A DNA stretch of 64,000 nt from Paroedura picta (Eukaryota; Chordata; Lepidosauria; Squamata; Gekkonidae). A program made the position numbers and the translations under genes. How positions within the stretch are numbered: position 1 is the first letter of the stretch; every line of letters begins with the position of its first letter. Shown piece after piece: positions 1 to 11,290 of this stretch. The stretch is from the NCBI RefSeq assembly GCF_049243985.1, contig NC_135379.1, positions 10,828,501 to 10,892,500 on the forward strand. Direction: 5' to 3'. The notes beneath the pieces are model-generated. The model was not told the DNA's origin, searched no databases, and saw only the letters and a program-made list of their open reading frames with translations.

Positions 1-201
1 AGAGAATTCAGATGTCCTTTAGCAGTAGTTTCAAGTATGAAGCATTTACTGTTCTGATAAATAATATTTCATGAGAAAACTTTTTTCACAGTGAATGCCA
101 AGGTTCTGATTCCAGGCTTCTTATATGACTTCTCTTCCATTGCTCGTTTTTTGATGTGTTTACATTCCGTAAAGAGGCTGAGAGGAGGAGGACCAACATC
201 C

Positions 202-315
202 AATGAATGAATGAATGAATGAATGAATGAATGAATGAATGAATGAATGAATGAATGAATGAATGAATGAATGAATGAATGAATGAATGAATGAATGAAT
301 GAATGAATGAATGAA
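202..315. repeat. (AATG)n microsatellite, about 28 units
   Basis: Uninterrupted tetranucleotide tract of 114 nt. It directly abuts the 3' end of the minus-strand SINE at 316-734. The repeated peptide frames it produces are not genes. Confidence 0.97.
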
Positions 316-734
316 GCTGGTTTTTTGTACTCCACTTTTTACTATCCAAAGGAGTCTCAAAGTGGCTTACAATCACCTACCATTCCTCTCTCCACAACAG
401 ACACCCTGTGAGGCAGGTGGGGGCGAGAGAGCCCTGATCTTACTGAAGAAGAAGAAGAGTTGGTTCTTCTATGCTGCTTTTCTCTACCCTAAGGAGTCTC
501 AAAATGGGATCCAATCGCCTTCCCTTCCTCTCCCCACAACGGACACCCTGTGAGGCAGGTGAAGAACCTTTCTCTACCTGAAGGTAGGTGGGGCTGAGAG
601 AGCTCTGAGAGAGAGAACTGTGACTGGCCCAAGGTCACCCAGATGGCTTCATGGGGAGGAGGAGGGAGAGGGAAATAAAACCCGTTTCTCCAGATTACAG
701 GCCGCTGTTCCAAACCCCTACACCAAGCAGGCTC
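316..734 (-). mobile_element. tRNA-derived MIR/CORE-like SINE with duplicated tail
   Basis: Reverse complement of the abundant SINE of this window. The tRNA-like head lies at the high end, with the core 'TGGGTGACCTTGGGC' type block at about 630. Two tail modules follow, joined at a (CTT)nCAGTAAGATCAGGGC junction near 445-460. Confidence 0.75.
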
Positions 735-1796
735 TAACCAGCATGCAGCCTGTCCCCCCTGCAGCAACGACTAGTGAGTCAGTGATTCTCCGGTTCACTT
801 TTAATGCAGCTGCCCTTTTAGTTTTGTGCCGTTGTTGGGAAACGGCATAAGCCGCACAGACAGAAAACGATATCGAAAACCATTAAACCCATACCTGTGG
901 TCAAATAAATAAATGCACGCCTAACAGACAGAATTAACAACGCCATCCTATGCTGAGTCACTCCAGTCTGAAACCACTAAAGCGAATGGGTTTACCTGGG
1001 AGTAACCCTGAGTAGGATGACAACCTGAGTGGCAGTAGGTGAGGTGGGTCCTTTGCTTCTAGGCCGGCCTCTGTAGATCACATCGCATTCCTTACAGCAC
1101 TGTAATGAAATCTCTGCTGAACCACCCGACAGATAAAGATCTCGTCTCGTCTCAAGTCATAAATATAAATTGCACACAAGCATTGAAGTGATCCAACAAG
1201 TTTACTTTCCCAAGGCTGGGAAGATCCCCTTTATTTCCTTGCTACTGTACTGTTTGATTTCCCTGTTAAAGGATCGGACACGTGGTCACCTGGTACCTTC
1301 AGTCTGGGTTTAAGGCATACAACAGATACGATGCCTGGCAGGAACTGTTTGGCACCACCCACTTACACACACAAAGGAGCAAGCTGGTGAGAACTTGCCT
1401 AAGTTATCACCCCAAAATATCTGAATGCCCTTGTGTTGCTTCCGCGAGCCAGAAGACGCTCTGGGTTGCATTCCCCAACACTGAAAATGGTGAGGAGTTT
1501 GCATTGGCAAGGAAGCTTGCACAGAGTTTTCCTCACCCTTTCCTCCCCTGGTCCCCTCATCTTGCCCCTGCTGTACCATCCAAAAATGGGAAGATGCCTT
1601 CTACCAAATCAGACCATGGGTCTATCGAGGGCAATGTTTTGTTTACACTGATTGATCCAGGGAGAGTTGTTGAGTTCAATGGGGAATTTGTCTATGATTC
1701 ACACAGAAAATTCCCCCCCCCCTCGAGGGCAAAATGACAAGTGATGCTGGAGTTCTTTGACTACTTGACCCTAAGAGTTATCATGGAGAAGACTGA
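735..1796. other. Intergenic, no gene seen
   Basis: No convincing gene. Positions about 945-1022 resemble an old dispersed repeat with the motif GGGTTTACCTGGGAGTAA, also seen near 29890. A 151-codon open frame at 1282-1737 has no recognisable domain and no coding character. Confidence 0.5.
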
Positions 1797-2190
1797 GAGC
1801 CAGTGTGGTGTAGTGGTAGAGGGGCAGCTTCTAACCTGATGAGCCGGGTTTGATTCCCCGCTTCCCCCGCCCCCCCCCCACCTGCAGCCAGCTGGGTGAA
1901 CTTGGGCTCGCCACAGCCCTGATAAAGCTGTTTTGACCAAGCAGTAATATCAGGGCTTTCTCAGCCTCACCTCCCTCACAGGGTGTCTGTTGTGGGGAGA
2001 GGAAGGAAGGCGATTGGAAGCCACTTTGAGACTCCTTCGGGTAGAGAACAGTGGCATATAAGAACCAACTCTTCTTCTTCAGTGATATCAGGGCTCTCTC
2101 AGCCTCACCCACATCACAGGGTGTCTGTTGTGGGGAGAGGAAAGGGAAGGCAATTGTAAGCAGCATATAAAACCCAACTCTTCTTTTTTT
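1797..2190 (+). mobile_element. tRNA-derived SINE, tail duplicated in tandem
   Basis: The head has an A-box-like GTGTAGTGGT and a B-box-like GGGTTTGATTCC, then the core GCCAGCTGGGTGAACTTGGG. Two tail modules are joined at CTTCTTCAGTGATATCAGG (about 2078-2096), ending in T-rich sequence. Confidence 0.8.
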
Positions 2191-2660
2191 TTTGATGCAG
2201 AATAAGGCCATGGCATTGGGCAGGAGGAGATTAACTCTTCCTTCATGCCATTTTCCCAATCATCTCCCCCACCAGCAGCAGAGCTTTAAGCCCCAGGAGG
2301 CAAGTAAGAAGGACACAATAAAGATAATTGCTTCACACACACACACCCTTTACCATGGCTTAAAGCTACCTGGCAGGGACCACTTTTATTTACAGAAGTG
2401 GCCCAAGACAAAGAATTAACCCCCTTCTCCCCAACACCACAGTCTCAGCACATAACACCACCGTTGTCCTTTGGTTGCTCTGAAGACCATTTTAAAAAAT
2501 GAATTCTAGTAATGAAATCTCAGCAGCCTGATTCAGTTGCACTGCCGAGAAGGTTTTCCCCATGAATGTATGGTCCAGTGCATGCATTGGAGTCGTACCT
2601 TGTTTTGGATCATCATCAGCTTGTCCAAAAAAAAAAATGTCCTTCCCAGTCATCCTTTGG
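2191..2660. other. Intergenic, nothing recognised
   Basis: Unique-looking DNA with a short ACACAC run near 2335. No gene or repeat identified. Confidence 0.4.
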
Positions 2661-2960
2661 ACCAGGCTTTCTGAACCAGGGTTTTGTGAGACCCTGGGGT
2701 TTCTTGATGGCCCTGAATAGGTGGGAGTTCATTCATTTTTATATATTTTTAAATGTGTTAAACATTTATCAGGTGATATGACCATATATGGTCATGTTGA
2801 CCTCCCCCTCCAATGGCCAATGATATGCCTGGAAGGGGAGGAGCCCCAGGAGAGCATGTACCCAGCTATGCTTCCCAACCATATTGTGCACGATTATGGC
2901 AGTCCTGGGGTTTCTCAAAGCCTGAAGAACGTCTCACATGATTGCCTCTTTTATACAGCC
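2661..2960 (+). mobile_element. Non-autonomous hAT-like element (family B), partial
   Basis: Begins CCAGGCTTTCTGAACC and contains GACCATATATGGTCATG and GCTTCCCAACCATATT, all shared with the complete copy at 24662-25002. The right terminal repeat is not clear. Confidence 0.65.
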
Positions 2961-4490
2961 TATGATGTAGGACAGGGTTGGAGTGGTTCTATTACCGCAG
3001 CACTGATGGCATACCTATAACTGATTGTTTTGCACTGCCTATTTGGGAAAGCATCAAGAGTAAATCCTTTATAGGTTAATACGCACCTCCCTCGAACACA
3101 TCCCATTTCCAAGAGATAGATAGTGCGTGCGTGTCCTCCCTCCTGCGTCTGATCTCCCGCCCACTTCCAGTATGGGGAGGAAGGATAAAATGGAAGCATG
3201 CCAAAATACAGCACTAGGAGAGCTCTCAAGTCCCAGCAGAGAATTTAAATGAACGGCCCAGATTAAAGAAGCAACGAAAAAGAAGAGTTTTAGGAAACAA
3301 CCCCCACCATCTCCAGCAGCAGAGAGGCCTTCGGTCAGCCAAACTGGGACGCACCCTGCGTAAGCATCAAGGGATTGAAGCACATATCAAGAAAACACTC
3401 CTTGTAATGGTGTTGTGAAAAAACTGATAAATTTTGGCATCGTTCCAGTACTCTTTGAGATACTTGTTCTTTGCGGATTGATGATTTTTGCGCCTCCAGT
3501 TATTCAGACGCTTTCAAACCCCCCCCCCCAAATAAATTTTTTCCCTTCAATCTCAGCACGCGCATTTACGAGCAAGAGTCCCCATCAAGTCCGGCTTGCG
3601 ACTAAAAGACTCTGAAGTTTCCTGCATTTATCGCATTTGAAGCGGCCTGTTGACATGTTAAAAGTGCAGGCTGGAGGAGGATGTGGAGATGCAAATGAAT
3701 TTTGCAAGCCACACACACACAAAATAAGATACTGAAGCATGAAAAAGGGAAATATACAGCAGCCTACCCCAATTTACCCCAAAACTGTGACCCTGTACGC
3801 AGTGATACAGGACCAAACCCCACTCAGTTCAGTAGGATATACTGGTAGATAAGCAGAGGACTGGACACATCTGAATTCCTGAATCCCAGGAATTATTCCC
3901 TTCTGCATAGTTAGGATGGCCGCTGCTATACCCAGGGCTTTTTTCAGTAGCTGCTCTTGAGAGGGAGAGTGAAAGAGGAAAAGACAGAGAGGAAACAGCC
4001 ACCATAAACTTGTCAGGAAGGCTTCCATTTGCTTGCCGTTCTGCATTATGCAAAGTGGAATTATTCCGGAGGGGTTTTTAAACACAGCTGCCTAATCAGC
4101 TTTTATGGAGTTTTAATTGTACATTGTTGTTATTATCATTGTCAATCTACCCTGAGTCCAGTTTCGGAGAAAGTTGGGCTAAACTTACTCTGGATAAATA
4201 CATTAATGAATTCCTAGGCATGCATATCTGGAAGAAAGTGCCACTGAGTTTAGTGAGCCCTGCTTCCAAGTAAAGAGGCAGTAAAGTGCCTTTAATGGAA
4301 AATGGTTAATCAGTGTTTTATGTGCATAAGGAAAGGTTGTACGAAAGGGGGGAAAGCAACACTATAATTCCGTTTGCCATCTCTACCCACAAGTGAATTA
4401 AGTGTCTAATGGCAAAGAACTAGGGTCTCCTTCCCTGAGAATGAGTAGAGAAAACTTTTCCTCCTCTTTTCGCCCCTAACACTATTAATA
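2961..4490. other. Intergenic, nothing recognised
   Basis: Mostly unique DNA with a C11 run at 3519-3529 and a short CA run at about 3709-3722. No supported gene. Confidence 0.4.
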
Positions 4491-4690
4491 AGCACAATAA
4501 AATCAGGGTCCAGTAGCACCTTTAAGACCAACAAAGATTTATTCAGGGCGTGAGCTTTCGAGTGCAAGCACTCTTCGTGCTTGCACTCGAAAGCTCACGC
4601 CCTGAATCAATCTTTGTTGGTCTTAAAGGTGCTACTGGACTCTGATTTTATTGTGCTACTTCAGACCAACGTTGCTACCCATTTGAAACT
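4491..4690. mobile_element. Inverted pair of Penelope-like 3' ends (hairpin)
   Basis: Arms 4491-4571 and 4577-4657 (81 nt each, two mismatches) flank a 5-nt loop; the plus-oriented copy continues to about 4690 (TTCAGACCAACGTTGC). The unit CTTTGTTGGTCTTAAAGGTG...CTTCAGACCAAC matches 3' ends of reptile Penelope-like elements as I know them. Next to the loop lies a helix-II-like GTGCTTGCAC stem followed by CGAAAGC, part of the hammerhead ribozyme these elements carry. Confidence 0.65.
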
Positions 4691-5510
4691 ATAAATAAGG
4701 ACATTCTATGAAGCTGAGTGATTGTGGATTCAGGACAGACAAAAGATCATCCTGCAAACCGTGCATAATTGACATAAGGATTTTGCTGCTACAGTGATGC
4801 AGCGAAGGCCACCAACTTAAGACTATCGACAAATAACGAAATGGAATCTCAGTGTACAATCATAGATTAAGGCTTAAGACGGAGAAGGGAGAACAGATTT
4901 CTGAACATAGTCGCCGCCCCCCTTCAGACGTGGGAAGATAACAGTGAGTCAATGGCTTCATAAGGGTGTCGTTTTGCTCTGAATGGTGCTGTAAGACTTT
5001 GAAAAGAACATTTGTACCTTTAACGGCATTATGACAGATAAACCTTTGACAAGGGCTGTTTTTCTAGTTGGCTTCCCTTGCTGAACATCTGCTTGTCTTA
5101 TAACTGCTATAGGCACAGAACCACATCAGGACAACACTGGCAAACACGGATACGCAAGCCCCAGGACGGCAGCTTCCCCATCTCTGATTCCTTGTGGTCA
5201 TGTAAGCCAGTTCCCCTTCGACCTCAATTTATGATTCCTAAACCATCTGTAGTAAACACATAGATCTTGTTGAGTCTTGAGCTTCTCCAGTGGTGTTTTG
5301 GGTTGCAAAATACCCGTTGGCAATTACATTGCTTAATGTCTCTAATGAGTGGGTGAATGTTCTGGATTCGGTGGCTTGGCGGGTTTTTCAAGCCGTTGTT
5401 TGTTCTAAACTGGCATTAAGGAGCCTAATCCGTATCGGAAGGGGACACTTCCCATTCGCTGGGCTTTAAAGTGAAGAACGGCTCTCGTCCCAGAAGCAAA
5501 GGGCTGGAAA
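4691..5510. other. Intergenic, nothing recognised
   Basis: Unique-looking AT-moderate DNA. No gene, no repeat that I recognise. Confidence 0.4.
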
Positions 5511-6029
5511 AGAGCAAACTTGAATCAGAACGTGTCCAGAAGAGGGCCACAAAGATGGTGAGGGGTTTGGAGACCAAGACATATGAGGAAAGGTTGGGGG
5601 AGCTTCGTCTGTTTAGCCTAGAGAGGAGACGACTGAAAGGGGATCTGATGACCATCTTCAAGTATTTAAAAGGGTGCCATATGGAGGATGGAGCATGGAT
5701 TGTTCTCTCTTGCCCCAGAGGGACAGACCAGAACTAATGGGATGAAATTAATTCAAAAGAAATTCCATCTAAACATCCGGAAGAAGTTCCTGACAGTCAG
5801 AGCGGTTTCTCAGTGGAACAGGCTTCCTCAGGAGATGGTGGGTTCTCCATCTTTGGAAATTTTTAAACAGAGGCTAGATAGCCATCTGACGGAGAGGCTG
5901 ATTCTGTGAAGGCTCAAGGGGGTGGGCAGGTTACAATAGATTGGGATGTGAGTGTCCTGCATTGAGCGGGGGGTTGGACTAGATGGCCTGTATGGCCCCT
6001 TCCATCTCTATGATTCTATGATTCTATGG
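5511..6029 (+). mobile_element. CR1 LINE 3' end
   Basis: Contains reverse-transcriptase C-terminal and 3' UTR sequence typical of CR1 (block AACAGGCTTCCTCAGGAGAT near 5818) and ends in the diagnostic tandem ATTCTATG repeats (6010-6028). The reading frames across it are remnants of the 5'-truncated LINE. It is one of the better preserved copies here. Confidence 0.85.
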
Positions 6030-6169
6030 ATCCATCCTGTGTAAGGCTGCTTACCCAGAGCAGCAGCCGGTCTCCTGGGTCTTGGGTCTTTCACATCACC
6101 TACTGCTGGATTATTTAACTGGAGATGTTCAAGACTGGAGCTGGCACTTCCTGCTAGCAGTGCAAACTT

Positions 6170-6262
6170 AGCGGGGAGTTTGGAGACCAAGTTGCATGAG
6201 GAAACGTTGAGGGAGCTTGGCCTGCTTATCCTGGAGAGAAGGCAACTGAGAGGTGATAGGAT
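6170..6262 (+). mobile_element. CR1 LINE fragment
   Basis: GTTTGGAGACCAAG...GGAAACGTTGAGGGAGCTTGG parallels the CR1 copy at about 5567-5605. Both ends are truncated. Confidence 0.6.
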
Positions 6263-6270
6263 AACCTGTT

Positions 6271-6412
6271 AGAGTTGTTCTCACAGAGAAGTTCTTTCAG
6301 TGCTCTCTCAACCCCACCTACCTCACAGGGTACCTGTTGTGGAGAGAGGAAGGAAAGGTGTTTGTAAAGGCCACTATGGGACTCCTTCAGGAAGTGAAAT
6401 GTGGGCTGTTAA
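6271..6412 (+). mobile_element. tRNA-type SINE tail fragment
   Basis: CACCTACCTCACAGGGTACC...GACTCCTTCAGG matches the tail module of the common SINE. The tRNA-like head is absent. Confidence 0.6.
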
Positions 6413-7092
6413 AAAAATGTTGCAACCTGTATACATGACTGAGCTTTGACACCGCAGTTTAAATTGATAATACTATCTCAAGAAATTTCCAGCCCTCACT
6501 CAGGCCAGCAATATTACACTGGAAGGCATGGTTTGAGTAAACACCACCCCTGGGGCACATAGAAAGAAGCATTGTTCCCTTGCTGGGAAACTGCCTGCTA
6601 ACATTATGAAATTTATTTTTAGTTTCACCCAGTAAATTATGGAAGTCAGCTCCTTTGATTCCCAGACATTGTCAATTAGCATTCGAAAGCTTTAATTCCA
6701 AGGTTCGCACACTCGGTTGTGTTTTTGTTTTGCTTTTCTTAAACCGCTGGAATAGTAAAAGGTCCCTCACAGACGCAGCTTCTTCCGACTGGAAATTGAT
6801 AGATTGAAGCAGCAGATAAATGTTTTATATTGTTCTGTTGGCAAGTCTCAATCCGCATGTTTAAGAGAGATCTGGGAAGGGTTGCCGAAAAGAAGGACTG
6901 TTGCTGTTGCTATGAGGTAACATTGACTTTATCCTAATAAGCGGGCAGGGGAAAAAGGAAAAGTGGCACAGAGGACAAGAGAAATGGAGAGAAAGCTCTC
7001 TTTACCGTTCGGATGACCTTTCCTTGACTATTCAAAAAGTGAAGGAGGCACTCACCTGGTTGAACCTCTGGGAACATTCTGGACTTGGAGGA
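6413..7092. other. Intergenic, nothing recognised
   Basis: Unique AT-rich DNA. No gene. Confidence 0.4.
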
Positions 7093-7380
7093 AGACGAAG
7101 AGGAAGATGAAGAAGAAGAATTGGTTCTTATACGCTGCATTTCTCTGCCCCCAAGGAGTCTCCAAGCGGCTCACAATCACCTTCCCTTTCCTCTCCCCAC
7201 AATAGACACTGTGTGAGGTGGGTGAGGCTGAGAGAGCCCTGATATTACTGCTCAGTCAGAACAGCTTTGTCAGTGCCGTGGGGAGCCCAAGGTCACTCAG
7301 CTGGTTGCATGCGGAGGAGCACAGAATCAAGCCCAGCTCGCCAGAACAGAAGTCCACACTCCTAACTAGACCAAGCTGGC
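7093..7380 (-). mobile_element. tRNA-derived MIR/CORE-like SINE
   Basis: Starts with a degenerate (GAA)n tract (reverse of the CTT tail) and ends in the reverse of the tRNA-like head. The core TGACCTTGGGC is visible in reverse near 7287. Confidence 0.75.
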
Positions 7381-7385
7381 GAGGT

Positions 7386-7730
7386 GAAATTTCCAAGGTT
7401 GCCAGCTACTGGTTAAGAGGTTCCTAGAGATTCACGGGTGGAATATGATTCTATAGAGTCCACCTCCAAACCAGCCACTTTATTTATTTATATATTGAGT
7501 TTTCTAAACCAGCTCTCTCCAAAACTGGTCCTGGTACAGTGTACAGCAGTAAAAAATACCAAGTACAAATGCAGCAAGTAAAATACCAAAATACAATTAA
7601 AACCAACTTCTTAAATCCTACCAAACTCACTTTTCTCTAGAGAAAACAAATCAACAAGCCAATGGAATGAATTTCATAAGAACCTGGCTCAAAAAAGGCT
7701 CAAAAGGGGAGAGGGGGTACTCCAACAGAA
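7386..7730. repeat. Fragments of family-C repeat and an L2/CR1-like tail
   Basis: AAGGTTGCCAGCTACTGG at about 7397 begins a short family-C fragment. From about 7476, TTTATTTATTTATATATTGAG... resembles 3' ends of L2-type LINEs or their SINEs. Weak similarity only. Confidence 0.35.
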
Positions 7731-8572
7731 TGGGGGTACGCAGGGGGCCCCAGATGGATAGTTGAGGTGCAGCCTGGAACAAGGGAATTGATCTGGGTCA
7801 TCTGGGTGACCTTCAGGCAGGCATTTTCTTTCAGCCTCATTTGTCTCACACTGCTATGATGAGAACAAAATGGAGGATGCAGAACCATGTTTGCCATCCT
7901 GAGCACCTAAATAGACAAGGAAAGGCCAACACTCTAACCCCCAAAACACACTGGCTGTCTGGTCCCTATCTGGGGCAGGGCAGACGTCTCACCCCATCCA
8001 AGCTCATACCCCCACTTACCATGGAAAGGTCCACAAAATGGGCCACCCCAGAACAATGGGGACACAGTCTGATAGCAGTCAGAGGCTGACCCTTACATGG
8101 GCTCAAAAGGCAGGTGGAGATTTGGCTGGAAGGTGTGGCTGTGTCAATCTCACCTATGCAGCTCAGCTGGTTAGAGAGGATGATCAGGTGAGGGCCAATG
8201 AGGACCCAATCTAGCCAAGGGATGGAGATTCAGCCAGGGAGCTGATTGGCTGGGAGTATATGAGGGGTATGGGAGGAGACTATGGAAGGAAAGGGAGATA
8301 GCCTCTAAGGGCTGATTGGCCATGGAAACAGGGGGTGGAGCATGTAAGGGCCAAGAGGGCCTATTTAAACCCTCTCATCTTCAGGCCACAGAAGTGCTTG
8401 GGGCTATTCCTGCCCCAGAGCTTACATAGAGAGAAGGGCAAATAGAGAGAATGTGGGCAGGAGAATGAGGTGAACACAGTTGAGCATAACCACCTCCCTT
8501 CTATGTCTCAGGGGCTCTCTCCAGTTGTGAATGTGGAATAGGTTCCAACTCCTCCTTTCCCAACTTTAATAC
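7731..8572 (+). other. Unassigned promoter-like stretch
   Basis: Three CCAAT/ATTGG elements (about 8197, 8247 and 8312) lie upstream of CTATTTAAACC near 8360. The arrangement resembles a polymerase II promoter or a solitary LTR U3 region. No coding frame follows, and a CR1 tail abuts it at 8573. I cannot assign it to a family. Confidence 0.25.
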
Positions 8573-8729
8573 AGAATCATAGAGTTGGAAGGGGCCATAT
8601 AGGCCATCTAGTCCAACCCCCTGCTCAATGCAGAATCAGCCCAAAGCATCCTAAAGCATCCAAGAAAAGTGTGCATCCAACCTTTGCTTGAAGACTGCCA
8701 GTGAGGGGGAGCTCACCACCTCCTATATT
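8573..8729 (-). mobile_element. CR1 LINE 3' end
   Basis: Reverse complement of the CR1 terminus: GAATCATAGAGTTGGAAGGG then CATCTAGTCCAACCCCCTGC. It is cut by the adjacent Sauria SINE. Confidence 0.8.
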
Positions 8730-9002
8730 GTTGTAAAGGTAAAGGTATCCCCTGTGCAAGCACCGAGTCATGTCTGACCCTTGGGGTGACGCCCTCTAGC
8801 GTTTTCATGGCAGACTCAATACGGGGTCGTTTGCCAGTGCCTTCCCCAGTCATTACCGTTTACACCCCAGCAAGCTGGGTACTCATTTTACCGACCTCGG
8901 AAGGATGGAAGGCTGAGTCAACCTTGAGCCGGCTGCTGGGATTGAACTCCCAACCTCATGGGCAGACAGCTTCAGACAGCATATCGCTGCCTTACCACTT
9001 GT
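8730..9002 (-). mobile_element. Sauria SINE
   Basis: The minus strand reads a tRNA-like head (GTGGTAAGGCAGC), then GTCGGTAAAATGAGTACCC and TGCCATGAAAACGCTAGAGG, then the Bov-B-like GTCAGACATGAC, ending in CCTTTACCTTTAC. Same family as 21095-21377 and 52156-52425. Confidence 0.88.
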
Positions 9003-9065
9003 AGTTTAAACCCATTACTGCGCGTCCTTTCCTCTGCAGTACCTTGTTCAGCTAAGTTACATTGG

Positions 9066-9283
9066 ATGCCAAACCCAAGGTGGGACCTGGGGATCCCCTG
9101 GAATTATAACTCATCTCCAGACTGGAGAGATCAGTTCCCCTGGAGAAGAGGGCTGCTTTGTAGAGTGGGCTCCATAGCATTATACTCCACTGAGGTCCCT
9201 CCCTGCCCCAGATCCCACCCACTCCTGACTCTAGCCCCAAATTCACCGGTTTTTTCCCAACTCAGAGCTGGTGACCTTTCCCT
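9066..9283 (-). mobile_element. Family-C DNA-transposon-like repeat
   Basis: Contains GGTGGGACCTGGGGATCCCC, GATCAGTTCCCCTGGAGAA and CCCAACTCAGAGCTGGTGACC, shared with at least five other copies in the window. Termini approximate the TAGGGTTGCC type. No coding capacity. Confidence 0.6.
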
Positions 9284-10795
9284 TCAGCAGCATAGCATTG
9301 CCCAAGCCTCTTGCAGCTGTTGACATAGCTGCCGAACACTGACAGCTACCGACACGTGTATGCAAACCGGCTCACCTGAGAAGCAAAAATGCCAGCTTGC
9401 TATCAGCGCCATCAGTGCAGGTGACTGCACGCTCCCCTGCACACTGCTGGAACTGACTGTGCTGTCAGCCACTGGTGCGTATCCCTTGGAGCCAAGTTGA
9501 CTGGGCTGTCCTGAATTGCAAGCAAGTAAGGAGATCGCTCTGGCAGGCACGAACTGGAGCGGTGGTGACATTTAAAGAGCTGCAGTGCTTGTTCAGGCAG
9601 CACCGTGCTGTACCAGAAGAGTGTCCCGAGTCAAGACAGCAACATGCACATGCCCTGCCTGTGAGAAGGAGCCCGCCAGAAGAACCCATTCTTCCCTAGC
9701 TGGTTGCTATGAGCCCGCCATTCTCAAGGGGGCCATAGGGTCCCAGGGGGGCGGGGGGTGGCACACAGACTGGAAAATGTGAGGAGCCCGAAGGGGATGA
9801 GCTGTAGTATCAGGAGACCCCTGGGATCCCACCTGTAGGCTGGTATCCCTACTCCGGATAAGATATCCTTCTCAACTCAATTCCACTGTGGGCCTAGCTG
9901 TCACTTGCAGCCTAGTGATGCTGTAGGAGGGGATGTTGGAGCGAATGTGTATTTTTTTCCCCACCCCATATCTGATTGAATCCTTAACTAGAACTCTCGC
10001 TTGCTCAGTTAGCATGCAGTTCGCATACCAGGAACAATGTGCTAATATTTAACTCAAACTGGTAGACTGGAGAAATCCCTACGAGTGAGTGGAATCGATG
10101 AAGGGCGGGTGGAGAAATGGCTGCTGACAGCAAATCGTTTTGGAACAAGGCTACCCAAATCTGCCTAGCAGGACTTAGGGTGCATGTTATAACAGTGGAC
10201 CATGGCTTAACAGCAAAACCCCAAATATTGTGCTTGACAGCTAGCTAAAACTGAAGCTATGTTACATAAGCCATGTTTACTCAGAGCACAATTTTTAAAT
10301 AATGCAGCCTCGTGTCCTCCAAAGTTAGTTTGTATTCAGCCTACCAAAGGCCCTTTAGCAATGACCTTGACCCTGTTTTTCCACTCCCCGATATCCGTAG
10401 CTTGTATATGCTACGCCCCCCTTGCTGGAAGTTATCTGTATCTATTTACCTTCAACTATGCCTGTAGCTGTATATTCGGCCTCAGAGATTTGAGGAGGCA
10501 GTTTTTAGAAACCTACATGGAAGTTTTAAAACTGCGGTTTCTGAATTTCCCTGTCTTTGGCATTTTAAAGTCTGCTGGTAATGTTTATTAACATTCCTAT
10601 CAATTTGGTAGAAAGATTGATGTGAATACCCATGAGTAGGGGGAATTAGATGGCTGGATCTCACTAGGTGTTATGTGGCAAGACACTCTTCCACCCTACT
10701 CTGCCACCTATTCTGGATTATCCCACATATGCAGGATGACCCCCGCAACCCAGATCTTCCAAGATGCACATCTGCTTGTATAAACAAAGATCATT
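9284..10795. other. Intergenic, nothing recognised
   Basis: Unique-looking DNA without a convincing gene or repeat. Confidence 0.4.
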
Positions 10796-11290
10796 TTTAT
10801 TTTATTCATTATATTTATATACCGCCCTCCCCAGAGGCAATTAAGGTTGCCTAGGTTCCCTGTGCCTAATATCAAGGGATGAGTGGCTAGGGTTACCAAA
10901 TCTAGACTGGGAAACTCCTGGAGATTTGGCCAACAGAGTGACATCACTTCCATGGGCTATAAATTGAATAAATAATAATGGAAAACCCAGAAGTTATTCC
11001 AGTCCACTCTACGAATCACTGGAAACTCTATGGTTTTCCTAGGAGATTCTTAGGGAGGCATTTCTGGATTTTCCTGGAAATATGGTCACCCACGGTGCCC
11101 AACCCCATGTTCCCACTCAAGGACAAATGTCTCACATCGTTTGGGCCTAAGCATATGAGCCAGATATTCTCTGTGTTTTGATCAGCCATGAACTCACAAG
11201 GTACTCCTAAGTAGATCTTTGTCTCTGATTTATCTATTTCTTTACTATTATATTTATATACCGCCCTCCCCGGAGGCTCAGGGCCATCGA
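10796..11290. repeat. Old LINE-tail and family-C fragments
   Basis: Two blocks, about 10805-10840 and 11246-11280, share TATTTATATACCGCCCTCCC, typical of L2/CR1-type tails. Between them TAGGGTTACC near 10887 looks like a family-C end. Confidence 0.4.

Noticed and set aside
202-315. Tandem array as a possible CRISPR or satellite
   Set aside because: Pure tetranucleotide microsatellite without spacers, in a vertebrate genome.
5471-5909. Frames of 73-88 codons resembling a protein end (VSQWNRLPQE)
   Set aside because: These are the degraded C-terminal region of a CR1 LINE, not a host gene.
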